From Methanospirillum lacunae (GTDB lineage: Archaea > Halobacteriota > Methanomicrobia > Methanomicrobiales > Methanospirillaceae): DNA of 64,000 nt. Shown piece after piece: positions 35,108 through 44,439 of this stretch. The stretch lies in the NCBI RefSeq assembly GCF_046195335.1, contig NZ_CP176093.1; one strand, 5' to 3'. Position 1 is the first letter of the stretch. The number at the start of each line of letters is the position of its first letter. A program made the translations under genes and the position numbers. The notes under the pieces were generated by a model. It was not told the DNA's origin. It saw only the letters and a program-made list of their open reading frames with translations, and did no database searches.

Positions 35108-35260
35108 CTTCTCCCTGTTATCCAAGCAGGAATAGAGAATAGGTACTCTAACAGATGTTACCATAATTCTATCGATTTTGCATGGCATAGTAATATATAA
35201 TATAAGCTGTTTCGTTCGTGCTGAAATCCGTAAAAAAAGAGTAGATGGAAAAAAACTGGG

Positions 35261-35791
35261 TTACTTGGTTGAAAGAAGTGATCCTGCAAGTGATCCGACA
35301 CTGGAGATAATATCTCCACTAATATCACCAAGTTTTACTGGAACTGCCACCTCTTTACTGAATGGCACTGCCGGAGCGACACCTAAAAAGTCTGGTGTTG
35401 CACTTCCGTTAATAATCAACCTGATTTCCCCTGTCCGTAATACTTCAAATGCAGATTTCACGATGGATGGATTTGAAACAAGTACGGGAATAACCAGTTC
35501 ATCCTTACCTGGCTTTATCATAATTCCTTTCTTTTCACCTGATGCGAGTTGGATAGGGCCATCTCTTCCCTGATATGATACAGTATATGTAAGTGTTTTA
35601 ATTGGAATAGCAACTGGATAAGAACTATCAACTTCAATAATAAATGAAAGACCAATCGCAGAAAGATTGACTGAATTGATCTCGGCCCCCTTGACAGTGA
35701 AGGTAGGAGCCTTTGGAGTGAATAATGCGCCAACGCCTATCCCGATAAGCAAGACAATGACCACAAGAATGATCCAGTACTGGCTCTTCAT
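35261..35791 (-). CDS. LEA14/WHy-domain protein, membrane-anchored
   Basis: A 176-residue protein with an N-terminal membrane helix (YWIILVVIVLLIGIGVGALF) followed by a LEA14-like WHy domain (about 30-155): FTVKGAEINSVNLSAIGLSF, IEVDSSYPVAIPIKTLTYTV, then VLRTGEIRLIINGSATPDF. WHy domains are linked to desiccation or stress tolerance in plants and appear in many archaea as exported small proteins of unproven function. Its transcription direction is the same as the chemoreceptor, but 166 bases separate them and there is no reason to link them. Confidence 0.87.
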   Translation of the reverse strand: MKSQYWIILVVIVLLIGIGVGALFTPKAPTFTVKGAEINSVNLSAIGLSFIIEVDSSYPVAIPIKTLTYTVSYQGRDGPIQLASGEKKGIMIKPGKDELVIPVLVSNPSIVKSAFEVLRTGEIRLIINGSATPDFLGVAPAVPFSKEVAVPVKLGDISGDIISSVGSLAGSLLSTK

Positions 35792-36477
35792 GAAACAGCG
35801 TCAGGTGGCGAGCGATTAATATGTTTGGTTTGGTTTTGATCTGATACCTTTGACAGATCCGGTTATGTTTCTGCAGGTATGAGAAAACTTTCTCTGATTC
35901 AGCCTACCGATTGTCGAGTTGAATAACCCTGCTTTATTATACTCAACGCCATAGTAAATTATGAATGAAACTCCCTTATTCAAACATATAGGGTTTTAGG
36001 ATTAAATAGGTGCTAAATTAGAGATATTGAAAATTTGAGTTTCTGTCGCTGAGTATAGTATCGTTGCTTCCTGTTGAACTATGATCACCTGGTTATACAT
36101 CTTCTCTTCTTTTCTGTCCTGTAAAATTCCAGTGGATCCCGAGGTGGTTCATGTTACTCTCCATGTAAATCATGGCATTAGGGTGTCAGATATCTAATAT
36201 CCCGTTATATTCTCTACCCAGCAGAACCGTTATTTATGTGTCATTACACGTGTTTGCACAAATCAACCATCTTTACCATAACAGAAGACATGTAGTTCTT
36301 TATTCGTGGATTCGGATTTCTGATAGGTATAATATGATCCCAAAAATGGTCCCTCTTGATCTCGACTCTCTCCGGAGGTGAATAGATGATATAGATCTCT
36401 CTCATGACTCTATGGATCCCCGTTTTTCATGAGAAAATCTCTATGATCATTCCCACGTGATTAAGGAGGTGATGCGT
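35792..36477. promoter_or_regulatory. Long leader region of the first pstS gene
   Basis: Nearly 700 bases without a convincing gene; a 69-codon plus-strand frame at 36172-36381 has no protein-like character. Close to pstS, arms TCTCATG (36400-36406) and CATGAGA (36428-36434) form a 7-bp inverted repeat about 45 bases before the start. A ribosome site AAGGAGGTG at 36463-36471 selects ATG 36478. This leader probably carries phosphate control, but no match to the palindrome upstream of the AbrB-PhoU gene was found. Confidence 0.4.
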
Positions 36478-37320
36478 ATGTCGCAGCATGTACCTGGTTC
36501 ACAACTCTCCGCTCTTGCCCTGGTTGCAGGACTCCTGGTAGTCCTTGCAGTTCTTCCGGCAGCGGTGAGTGCAGAAGGAAAGACAGTCACGATCTCCGGT
36601 TCAACCACCGTCCTCCCCATCGCCTCGGCAGTTGCCGAAGCATACATGGCAAAGCACTCTGACGTTGATGTCAAGGTGAGCGGAGGCGGATCAGGTGCCG
36701 GTATCTCTGCAATCTCGAAAGGAGCCGTCGATATCGGTATGTCATCCAGAGAACTGAGTTCTGATGAGAAAGCAGCCAACTCAAAACTGGTTGTCACACC
36801 TGTGGCAAAGGACGGTATTGCCATCATCGTCAACCCGGCAAATAAGGTTGATTCACTCACTCTTTCCCAGATAAAGGATATCTACACCGGCAAAGACAAG
36901 AGCTGGAAAGATGTCGGAGGAGAGCAGGCTGAGTTTAGTATTGTAGGCCGTGATAGTGCATCCGGGACCCGAGAATTCTTCTCTTCCGAAGTTCTTAAGA
37001 AGGCAGACTTCACTCCATTCATGGTTGAGAAGAACTCAAACGGTGCTGTCCAGCAGCTCGTCTCCCAGACTCCGAATGCAATCGGATACGTGGGTATGGG
37101 CTTTGAAGACGGAGTCAAGGTTCTTAACCTGAATGTTGATGGAAAGATGCTCAAACCAACTACGGCAACCGTCAAAAGCAAGGAATACCCGCTCTCCCGT
37201 GACTTATACTTCATAACCAACGGAGCACCCTCAGGTGCAGCTAAGGACTTTATCGACTTCCTCCTGAGCGCTGATGGTCAGAAGATTGTTGAAGAGCAGG
37301 GATTTGTATCACTCAAGTAA
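36478..37320 (+). CDS. pstS: Phosphate-binding protein PstS (first copy)
   Basis: A 280-residue exported solute-binding protein. After a signal peptide (LALVAGLLVVLAVLPAAVSA) the mature part starts KTVTISGSTTVLPIASAVAE and contains the phosphate loop signature SGGGSGAGISAISKGAVDIG, then VGRDSASGTREFF and ending SADGQKIVEEQGFVSLK. All ligand motifs (SGSTT, GSGAG, RDSASGTREFF) are kept. There is no lipobox cysteine, in contrast to the second pstS of the window, so anchoring must differ. The start is set by AAGGAGGTG six bases before ATG 36478. A large inverted repeat follows the gene. Confidence 0.94.
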   Translation: MSQHVPGSQLSALALVAGLLVVLAVLPAAVSAEGKTVTISGSTTVLPIASAVAEAYMAKHSDVDVKVSGGGSGAGISAISKGAVDIGMSSRELSSDEKAANSKLVVTPVAKDGIAIIVNPANKVDSLTLSQIKDIYTGKDKSWKDVGGEQAEFSIVGRDSASGTREFFSSEVLKKADFTPFMVEKNSNGAVQQLVSQTPNAIGYVGMGFEDGVKVLNLNVDGKMLKPTTATVKSKEYPLSRDLYFITNGAPSGAAKDFIDFLLSADGQKIVEEQGFVSLK

Positions 37321-37373
37321 AACAGTGTAAGAAAGCCATAGCCAGCCCTATAATTTAGAAGATCTGATCTACC

Positions 37374-37450
37374 GGTGAAGAGATACACACAAATTTCATT
37401 CTAAACCTGTAGGATCCTGGGACACTCATTCCGGGTCCTATCTCTTCACC
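37374..37450 (+). terminator. Large nested inverted repeat after pstS
   Basis: Perfect 12-base arms GGTGAAGAGATA (37374-37385) and TATCTCTTCACC (37439-37450) enclose an inner pair AGGATCCTGG (37411-37420) and CCGGGTCCT (37431-37439). RNA from this region would fold into a stable two-tier hairpin about 55 bases after the pstS stop, followed by TTGTTTGATCTC. It may protect the 3' end of pstS mRNA, act as terminator or separate pstS expression from the sensory operon. Confidence 0.55.
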
Positions 37451-37740
37451 TTGTTTGATCTCTCTGTTTTAAGAAATTGCCACATTCTGTGGCTTTGTCT
37501 GATGAGTTATTCTTCCTTTAGTATGAGATTTTTCATGGATCATGGGCATAGTTCAATTCCTCTTCTCTTCCTCTATTGATCTCCTGATCTATCAGGAGAG
37601 ACCTGATGTTCAGGGTTAATAAAGAGATTATATTCAGAATTATTATTGATCCAGCATTCTCATCATCCCTTCATGAAATACCAGAAGCATCCTCTCACAA
37701 AAAATGCCCCTCTGCAGCCTGGGTGCATGGGAGAAGCAAT

Positions 37741-38553
37741 ATGACGTCCATGATCAATTCGATCATGACAAAACTCACCGCTGGTTTTGTTATCCTCGTT
37801 TTGGTTATATCAGGGCTTACCTTCCTCTTCACCTATGGAGCCTCTTCAGGAAAAATTCAGGAGTCAACCCAGCAGGAACTGCTGGCGCTGGCTTCAATAA
37901 CTGCAGCGGATCTGAATGGTAATGAAATTGCCAAGTTACAGCCAGGAATGGAATCTGAAGTTCTGTACATTATGAATGCAGAACAACTCGCAAAAATGGC
38001 AAAATCAGATCCTGATATTGTCAAGATATATACTCTGCGTAATGGCAGTTCAGACATAGAATATGTTGTAGACTCCGGATACAATACAGGAAAGCGAAAT
38101 TTCAGGATTGGCGATGTTGAATCTACACCAACTGGGGCGATGAAAGACGCCTTCTCTGAACGACAGGTTGAACCGGAGTTTGTAAATCGCCCTTGGGGAA
38201 CCGTACTTGCAGCATATGCCCCGATAAAAGATGCAAAAGGTCAGGTTATCGGGATCGTCGGTGTTGATATGGATGCCGGAGTGGTTCAGGGCAGGATGAA
38301 CTTTGTCGGACAGACGATCTATCTCATTCTGATCCTTGGAATTATCTGTGCCGGTCTGATTATCGCGGTCTTTTCTCGGACAATGATCAGGGATATTCAC
38401 ATCCTTATCGATTCTGCAAACCGGATAAGCAGGGGAGAGACAGACGTAACGATCTCTATCTCACGCAATGATGAGATCGGTGAGCTAGCCTCCTCATTCA
38501 AGCGAATGGTCACCAGTTTGAAGATTCTCATGCATCAGGATTATCAGGAGTGA
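37741..38553 (+). CDS. Membrane Cache-HAMP sensor protein without output domain
   Basis: A 270-residue protein from ATG 37741: TM1 (LTAGFVILVLVISGLTFLFT), an external Cache/PDC-like domain (about 35-185; ending GTVLAAYAPIKDAKGQVIGI, VGVDMDAG), TM2 (IYLILILGIICAGLIIAVF) and a HAMP domain (RISRGETDVTISISRNDEIG). It stops 15 residues after HAMP, so it has no kinase or MCP module of its own. It probably signals to the soluble MCP or kinase encoded downstream. The longer frame from 37606 lacks a better start. First gene of a four-gene sensory operon placed between two pstS genes. Confidence 0.85.
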   Translation: MTSMINSIMTKLTAGFVILVLVISGLTFLFTYGASSGKIQESTQQELLALASITAADLNGNEIAKLQPGMESEVLYIMNAEQLAKMAKSDPDIVKIYTLRNGSSDIEYVVDSGYNTGKRNFRIGDVESTPTGAMKDAFSERQVEPEFVNRPWGTVLAAYAPIKDAKGQVIGIVGVDMDAGVVQGRMNFVGQTIYLILILGIICAGLIIAVFSRTMIRDIHILIDSANRISRGETDVTISISRNDEIGELASSFKRMVTSLKILMHQDYQE

Positions 38554-38572
38554 TCCAACCTGGTGGACCATT

Positions 38573-38806
38573 ATGACCACGACTTCAGACACCGTCCTGG
38601 TGATTGCAACCGAGTACCTCGGGCCGGCAGCTATCACCCTCCTTGAACGTCAGACCAAATTTCACATGAACGGATTAACGTTCAGGGATCTTGAACCGTC
38701 ACATTGCGCAGACCTCTCAAAGTGGGTAGGCATCGCATCGGCCATGTTCATCGAACAGGACCAGGCACAGGAACTTGCAGACAAGATCAAAAGGGTCGGA
38801 ATATGA
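38573..38806 (+). CDS. 77-residue protein of the sensory operon, family not recognised
   Basis: A small soluble protein (VLVIATEYLGPAAITLLERQ, TKFHMNGLTFRDLEPSHCAD, SAMFIEQDQAQELADKIKRV). It starts 19 bases after the Cache-HAMP gene and its stop overlaps the start of the kinase gene by four bases (ATGA), so it is translationally coupled and surely expressed with it. The alternation of helices and one predicted strand does not match a domain I know; an adaptor between sensor and kinase is possible. No cysteine pairs or charged repeats that would suggest nucleic-acid binding. Confidence 0.8.
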   Translation: MTTTSDTVLVIATEYLGPAAITLLERQTKFHMNGLTFRDLEPSHCADLSKWVGIASAMFIEQDQAQELADKIKRVGI

Positions 38807-40434
38807 GAACTTTCCGGCAGCCTGGCCATATCCACATTCTTCATCTTGATGATGAACCGATCATTCTGGAGATCACCAGGATGTACCTCGAAAAAACCGG
38901 GAAAATCTCTGTTGATACGACTACAAGCCCACAGGAAGCCATAAAGAAACTCTCCTCTTTCAGATATGATGCGGTTGTTTCAGACTATGAGATGCCTGTC
39001 ATGGATGGGATAGAGTTTCTCAAAGAGATCAGGGACTGTGGGCATGATCTTCCGTTCATCCTATTCACCGGGAGAGGTCGTGAAGAGGTCGTCATCAGGG
39101 CATTTAACAACGGTGCCACGTTCTATCTTCAAAAAGGAGGAGATCCGGGATCCCAGTTTGCAGAACTTGCAAAAAAAGTCCTTCATGCTGCCGGACAGTA
39201 CAGAACAAAGCAGAAAATCCACCACCTATACCAGATATTTCAGGCACTCCGTGAGGTATCAGGGACTCTGCACGGTGATGAGGAGATCGAGAGAAAACTT
39301 CAGAATGTATGCAGGATCATCTCTTCAGGCCGTGGGTATCATAATGTCCGGGTCGTCATTTTTGACCGGGATGGTGGTGTCAGGTCAGTGTATCATGCAG
39401 GCCTTGAAAGCCGGATCAATGATCTCATCACGTATCTCAAGGCAGGAAATCGGACCTCCTGCACTCGTCGTGCCATAGTACAGAGTCTAGAACCGGTGAT
39501 CTGTGAGCCTAATCAGACCTGCATGGAATGTCCTCTCTATCCTGATCATCAGGGACAATATGCCCTGACCATGAGGCTTGAGCATGCCGGTGAAGTTTAC
39601 GGAGTGCTGTCTGTCACCCTTTCGGGTGATTACGCATCCGATCCTGATGAACTGGCCATGTTTTCTGAGTTGTGCAGTGAGATTGCCTATGCAATCCACC
39701 ATTATGCTCTTGAAGAAGAGCAGACTGCAATGGAGGCACTAATGGGGACGAGCAGGAAATTGCACATCATTAATAGTATTACCAGGCATGACATCAGGAA
39801 CCAACTTACCATCCAGATGAACTCGTATGAACTCCTGCTTGAGTGTGCAGAAGCTAACCCCGAGATTAGGCCGTATGTTGCTGCAATTGGTTCTAGTATA
39901 AACAGCATTCATGAGCACCTGGTTTTCTCTGATGTGTATCAGAAAATAGGGATTCAGAGGCCGAGATGGCTCTCTGTAGGTGCAATAATAGAAGGGATCA
40001 CTTGCTCTCATGAGTTTGGCGATCTTGCTATCCTTCACTCTACCGGAATGGTTGAAGTCTATACTGATGTGATGTTTGGCAAAATTATTAGCAACCTGAT
40101 AGAGAACGCAATCATGCATGGAAAACGGGTCACTACTGTCAGGATCAGTTTTATGGAGGAGATTAATGGCGGTGTTCTGGTCGTAGAGGATGATGGGGTT
40201 GGAGTGCCAGATGATCTCAAAGAGAAGATCTTTGAACGCGGGTTTGGGAGTAACACCGGCCTTGGGCTCTATTATACAAGAGAAATTCTGGGAATCACCG
40301 GGATGGGCATTGCAGAGACCGGGCAAAACCTGAAAGGTGCAAGATTTGAAATCCATATCCCGAAGAAAGGATACCGTATCAAGAACGGACATGATGTGTC
40401 CGGAAGGATTTCCCTGCCGGTGAGCGAGGGATGA
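38803..40434 (+). CDS. Hybrid REC-GAF-histidine kinase
   Basis: A 543-residue soluble signalling protein. The receiver domain has D16-D17 and phospho-acceptor D61 (VVSDYEMPVMDG) with K near FYLQKGG. A GAF-like middle domain (about 150-315) includes a Cys cluster (CEPNQTCMECPLYP). The kinase core has an H box HIINSITRHDIRNQLTIQ, N box NLIENAIMHG, G1 VVEDDGVGVP and G2 GSNTGLGLYYT. The RHDIRNQL type is the methanogen/halophile kinase class. N-terminal REC fused to a kinase is usual there. It overlaps its neighbours by four bases on both sides, so it works with the HAMP protein and the soluble MCP. Confidence 0.93.
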   Translation: MRTFRQPGHIHILHLDDEPIILEITRMYLEKTGKISVDTTTSPQEAIKKLSSFRYDAVVSDYEMPVMDGIEFLKEIRDCGHDLPFILFTGRGREEVVIRAFNNGATFYLQKGGDPGSQFAELAKKVLHAAGQYRTKQKIHHLYQIFQALREVSGTLHGDEEIERKLQNVCRIISSGRGYHNVRVVIFDRDGGVRSVYHAGLESRINDLITYLKAGNRTSCTRRAIVQSLEPVICEPNQTCMECPLYPDHQGQYALTMRLEHAGEVYGVLSVTLSGDYASDPDELAMFSELCSEIAYAIHHYALEEEQTAMEALMGTSRKLHIINSITRHDIRNQLTIQMNSYELLLECAEANPEIRPYVAAIGSSINSIHEHLVFSDVYQKIGIQRPRWLSVGAIIEGITCSHEFGDLAILHSTGMVEVYTDVMFGKIISNLIENAIMHGKRVTTVRISFMEEINGGVLVVEDDGVGVPDDLKEKIFERGFGSNTGLGLYYTREILGITGMGIAETGQNLKGARFEIHIPKKGYRIKNGHDVSGRISLPVSEG

Positions 40435-43301
40435 ACGCAAATAATGCAGGTTCATCAAGACCTGGCGATCTCGAATTGCTGATCCGTCTTCTCACTTCAT
40501 CGTCAGATAATCACACTGACTGGAGCGAAGAAGTCAGGGTCTTTCCGTCTCCGATTCTTGTCTGCGACGGTATGCTGACCATCCTTAATGCAAACGATGC
40601 CTTCTACCTCACATCAGGGTATGCATCAAGATCCCTGAGTGGCAGTCATCTGAAGGATATCCCGATGTCACTTCTGTCAGGTGAATCTGTCTGGGATGCT
40701 GCTTTGATGAGAAAACCCGCAAGTAGTGTTGTTGAGTTTAGGTTCCCTTCCAGGTCTGATCTCTATCAAACCACTGCCCTGCCTGTGATGGATGGAAATG
40801 GGTCACTCATCTATTTGTTGCTTATTCTGGCTGAAATCAGAGAGGATGATGATCTCCCTTCGTATGACAAAATCCGGCGTTCCTGGTCAGATCATGCTGA
40901 AATACTTGTTGAATCTGATGGAACTATCCTCTCAATATCTCATCTGGCCGCATCATATCTAGGAGTAAATCCAACTACCTCCCGTGGAATAAGGTTACAA
41001 ACCCTTTCTCACTTTCAGGCAACAGAAATCCCTGGTGATCAGATTCTGGAGAAGATTCTTGCTGTCAGGGAAGAGGATGAACCAGTGTCTTTTCTGTTAC
41101 CAGGGTTATGTTCTTTCCTAGTGCAGGCTGACCGGAGAATGATTCCTCTTCTCAAACGCCATGTTGTTCACCTCCTGATCACTCCCTTGCCTTCCGGGAT
41201 ATCTTCCATTCCTGACGGATTTTTAGAATTGTGCTCGCTAATAGACAGTACCACGGATCCCGGTGCCTCTGATCTGCAAAAATGCTGCCAGACTGTCCGG
41301 CAGATTTGCACTGATATTTCAGGTGGGCATCTAATGTGCGGGGGTCACCAGAATCCCAGGGATCTGATGTCACAGGTACAGGGGCTAATATCTGAACGGG
41401 CTCTCCTTCAGGATGTTATCCTCTCCTCTGACCCTGAAATTCCTGATGATGCCATAATGAGCACACGGACGCGGATGACGTTGCTTATGATAGAGTCTTT
41501 TCGCCACGATCTGGGTATTCATCCCGGTGGTTTATGTTCTCAACCGGCCGTTTCTCTCACCCCTCTTAACCTTAATGAGTACAAGGGATTGTTTGCAGAT
41601 ATTGGTGAAATTTTTAATGAGGCACTTATTAAGTCCAGGGAAGAGGAACGTGCTCCAGAACAGTCAGGAGATTCATTGCATCATGAGATATCCAATCTCT
41701 GTAAGCAGTTTACATCCGGTAATTTGTCTGTCCGTCTAGATCCTGGTCAATTTCAGGAGAATGAACAGGTTTCAGACCTGGTATTGGATATGAACCAGAT
41801 GCTCGACTCGGTGGAGGCCCAGTACAGAGTACTAGCAACAACCATCGAACAGTTGAAAACCGGTTGGATTCCTGTGTCAGTTGGAGATATTCCTTCTGGC
41901 CCGTTTGAAGGAATGATCAGGGATCTCGACGAAGCCCTGAGTTCACTTCAAATGATGATTGCAACAGTGGAATCGCTGACAATGTCGGTGATGCATGGTG
42001 ATCTCTCGACACGAGGTGATCTCTCTGGTCTTTCAGGTTACTACCAGGCACTGGTAACCGGGATGAACCGGATGATTGGCCTTATTCATGCACCGCTTGA
42101 AGAAGTTAGGAGGGTGAGTGGTGAGTATGCCCTTTGCAGGTTTGATGCACGGATGGATGAAAATATCTCATATCCTGGAGATTTTGAGAACCTGAAAGCC
42201 TCACTTGATGCAATAGGTATCTATTGTCAGGGTGTGGTCAGCGAGATTGACCGTGTGTGCAGCGGTTATGCTGACGGAGATTTCGCGAACCGGATGGGGA
42301 GAAAACTCGAAGTAACTGGTGATTTCGTCACTATCAGGTCGTCTCTTGACAATATTGGGGTCAGGATCTCTGAGAGTATTCTGGATCTCAAGAGTACTTC
42401 CACCACCATGAACAATGAGGCTGATCTCATGAGAGAAGGGATAGCCTCAGTTGCAGGTCAGGCAGAGACGCTCGCTGCTTATGCGTATTCTGTTTCAGAA
42501 CGGGCTGGTCAGGTCAAAAATGAAGTCCAGCAGATGATAAAGGGGACTGATGCCGCAATGCATTCCCTTCGATTGATGACATCAAAGTCTGAATCTGTTG
42601 CAGATATCTCATCCAGAGCTGATGAAATCTCGTCCCGGGGAATTGAACTTGCAGGAAAGAGTAGAGACGGCATGGATGCAATATCAGGTGCGACTGAACT
42701 CATCGCTGCAAGAACAATCAGAATACAGGAGGAACTTGGCAGAATACACAAGATCATAGGCCTTGTTACCGATATTACGAGCCAGACAAACCTGCTCGCA
42801 GTAAATGCCGCAATAGAAGCTGCCCAGGCTGGAAACGCAGGTAAAGGGTTTGCAGTTGTAGCTTCAGAAGTAAAACGACTGGCTCTAGATTCAAAGAGTG
42901 CACTGGTGGGAATTTCAGATACCCTCCAATCACTAAATAAGGCGTTTGAAGAGGTAAGGGATGGGGTTGATGGTGCACGAGAGGAAGTAAAAACACGGAG
43001 TATTGCGGTAAAAGAGATGGTAAACATGTTTCAGAATATGTCCTGTGAGATAGGAACCATCGCTATAATGAGCAGGGGGGTAGTTCAGGTTGCTGATGAG
43101 CAGGAAGAGATGATTCAGATCCTTGATAGACGTGCACAGGTAATTGGTGATCTAATGCAGGAGACAACAAAAGACGCTGATGCATCATCACAGGCTTGTA
43201 ATGAATCCTGCCGTTCTGTTGAGGAAATCTCTCTGCATATCGAGACTGTTGCAGGCCTTGCAGGTCGTATTCACTCTGATATTAGCAGGTTTAATGTCTG
43301 A
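40431..43301 (+). CDS. Soluble MCP-type signalling protein with PAS and HAMP modules
   Basis: A 956-residue protein without membrane helices. Two PAS-like regions (about 35-130 and 150-260; SPILVCDGMLTILNANDAFY, ILVESDGTILSISHLAASYL) are followed by a helical stretch, several HAMP-like modules (FTSGNLSVRLD, VMHGDLSTRGDLSGL, VSGEYALCRFDARMD) and an MCP hairpin (QTNLLAVNAAIEAAQAGNAG at about 783-802). These HAMP modules match those in the transmembrane chemoreceptor at 32.6-35.1 kb. It overlaps the kinase gene by four bases. Such proteins sense cytoplasmic cues; lacking a membrane part, it may pair with the Cache-HAMP protein of the same operon. Confidence 0.9.
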   Translation: MNANNAGSSRPGDLELLIRLLTSSSDNHTDWSEEVRVFPSPILVCDGMLTILNANDAFYLTSGYASRSLSGSHLKDIPMSLLSGESVWDAALMRKPASSVVEFRFPSRSDLYQTTALPVMDGNGSLIYLLLILAEIREDDDLPSYDKIRRSWSDHAEILVESDGTILSISHLAASYLGVNPTTSRGIRLQTLSHFQATEIPGDQILEKILAVREEDEPVSFLLPGLCSFLVQADRRMIPLLKRHVVHLLITPLPSGISSIPDGFLELCSLIDSTTDPGASDLQKCCQTVRQICTDISGGHLMCGGHQNPRDLMSQVQGLISERALLQDVILSSDPEIPDDAIMSTRTRMTLLMIESFRHDLGIHPGGLCSQPAVSLTPLNLNEYKGLFADIGEIFNEALIKSREEERAPEQSGDSLHHEISNLCKQFTSGNLSVRLDPGQFQENEQVSDLVLDMNQMLDSVEAQYRVLATTIEQLKTGWIPVSVGDIPSGPFEGMIRDLDEALSSLQMMIATVESLTMSVMHGDLSTRGDLSGLSGYYQALVTGMNRMIGLIHAPLEEVRRVSGEYALCRFDARMDENISYPGDFENLKASLDAIGIYCQGVVSEIDRVCSGYADGDFANRMGRKLEVTGDFVTIRSSLDNIGVRISESILDLKSTSTTMNNEADLMREGIASVAGQAETLAAYAYSVSERAGQVKNEVQQMIKGTDAAMHSLRLMTSKSESVADISSRADEISSRGIELAGKSRDGMDAISGATELIAARTIRIQEELGRIHKIIGLVTDITSQTNLLAVNAAIEAAQAGNAGKGFAVVASEVKRLALDSKSALVGISDTLQSLNKAFEEVRDGVDGAREEVKTRSIAVKEMVNMFQNMSCEIGTIAIMSRGVVQVADEQEEMIQILDRRAQVIGDLMQETTKDADASSQACNESCRSVEEISLHIETVAGLAGRIHSDISRFNV

Positions 43302-43427
43302 TTGTTTCTCAATAGATCTCTATAGGAATCAGTTGAATACATCTTCATCCTTTCTCTCTATGGTGTATAGCGGGAAAGCCCATGAGCACTCAGGTCAGAG
43401 TAGTATGAACCCCACGAGTGTTGGAGT

Positions 43428-44333
43428 ATGATGAATTCAAAAACCGCTATGTTAGGATGTATTCTGATTGGCCTTCTTCTGTGCTCTGTTCTGATGGCAG
43501 GTTGCACTGGTAATTCTTCAGGCCAGACTGAAAAGAAAGTCACCCCTGCAAACACTACCACTGCCGTAAAAGCCACATCCGGTGGATCAGTTCTCACTGT
43601 TGCCGGATCAACCACTGTCCTGCCTGTAGCAGCAAAAGCTGCAGAATCATTTATGACTGCTCACCCCGGTATCGATGTACAGGTGACTGGAGGAGGATCT
43701 GGTGCAGGAGTTAAGGCAGCAGGTGAAGGTACTACCATGATTGGAATGGCTTCACGTGACCTTACTAGTGATGAGAAGACAAAGTACCCGGGCCTGAAGA
43801 CTCACCAGATTGCAATCGATGGTCTGGCGTTCATTACAAATCCGAAAAACCCTATTCCATCATTGACTCTGGAGCAGGTCAAAAAGATCTATGATGGTAA
43901 CATCACCAACTGGAAAGATGTCGGAGGAAGTGACGCTGCAATCGTTGTAGTCGGCCGTGATAGTGCTTCAGGTTCACGGGACTTCATGACCTCATCTGTA
44001 ATGAAGAATGCAGATTATGTCAAGACCCAACTTGAGAAGAACTCGAACGGTGCTGTCCAGCAGACCATCGCCCAGACAGAAAATGCTATCGGATATGTAG
44101 GACTTGGATATATCGATTCCAGTGTTCATGCAGTTCCCGTTTCGGTGAACGGAACTACTATCACTCCAAGTATTGAGACCGTAAAAGCAGGTACCTATCC
44201 ACTTGCACGCCCTCTTTACCTCCTGACCAAGGGAGAGCCTTCAGGCGATGCAACAAATTTCATTGCATATATTGACAGTCCTGATGGACAGAAACTCGTC
44301 ACAGAAGAAGGGTTTGTAACCCTTAACAAGTGA
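43428..44333 (+). CDS. pstS: Phosphate-binding lipoprotein PstS (second copy)
   Basis: A 301-residue solute-binding protein. Its signal peptide ends in a lipobox (SVLMAGCTGN), so the mature protein is likely lipid-linked at the Cys. After a Thr-rich linker the ligand domain starts SVLTVAGSTTVLPVAAKAAE, with TGGGSGAGVKAAGEGTTMIG, VGRDSASGSRDFM and the end DSPDGQKLVTEEGFVTLNK. All phosphate motifs are kept. It is a paralog of the PstS at 36.5 kb, differing in anchoring. It lies 126 bases after the sensory operon on the same strand and far from the pstCAB genes, which lack their own pstS. Confidence 0.94.
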   Translation: MMNSKTAMLGCILIGLLLCSVLMAGCTGNSSGQTEKKVTPANTTTAVKATSGGSVLTVAGSTTVLPVAAKAAESFMTAHPGIDVQVTGGGSGAGVKAAGEGTTMIGMASRDLTSDEKTKYPGLKTHQIAIDGLAFITNPKNPIPSLTLEQVKKIYDGNITNWKDVGGSDAAIVVVGRDSASGSRDFMTSSVMKNADYVKTQLEKNSNGAVQQTIAQTENAIGYVGLGYIDSSVHAVPVSVNGTTITPSIETVKAGTYPLARPLYLLTKGEPSGDATNFIAYIDSPDGQKLVTEEGFVTLNK

Positions 44334-44439
44334 TTTCTTAAACTCCCTTTTTTCCAGGATACCTGGTAGTATTGATGAAATGAGAGAATTTCAATTTCCC
44401 TTTTTCTTGATCTGGAGAATGGGCTGTGCAATGCTGAGT

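Noticed and set aside
36172..36381. A 69-codon plus-strand frame upstream of pstS
   Set aside because: No ribosome site, no conserved-looking motif, composition like non-coding DNA. Treated as part of the leader.
39739..40458. A 239-codon minus-strand open frame
   Set aside because: It lies fully opposite the kinase gene, which has all H, N and G boxes. The antisense product has no recognisable domain.
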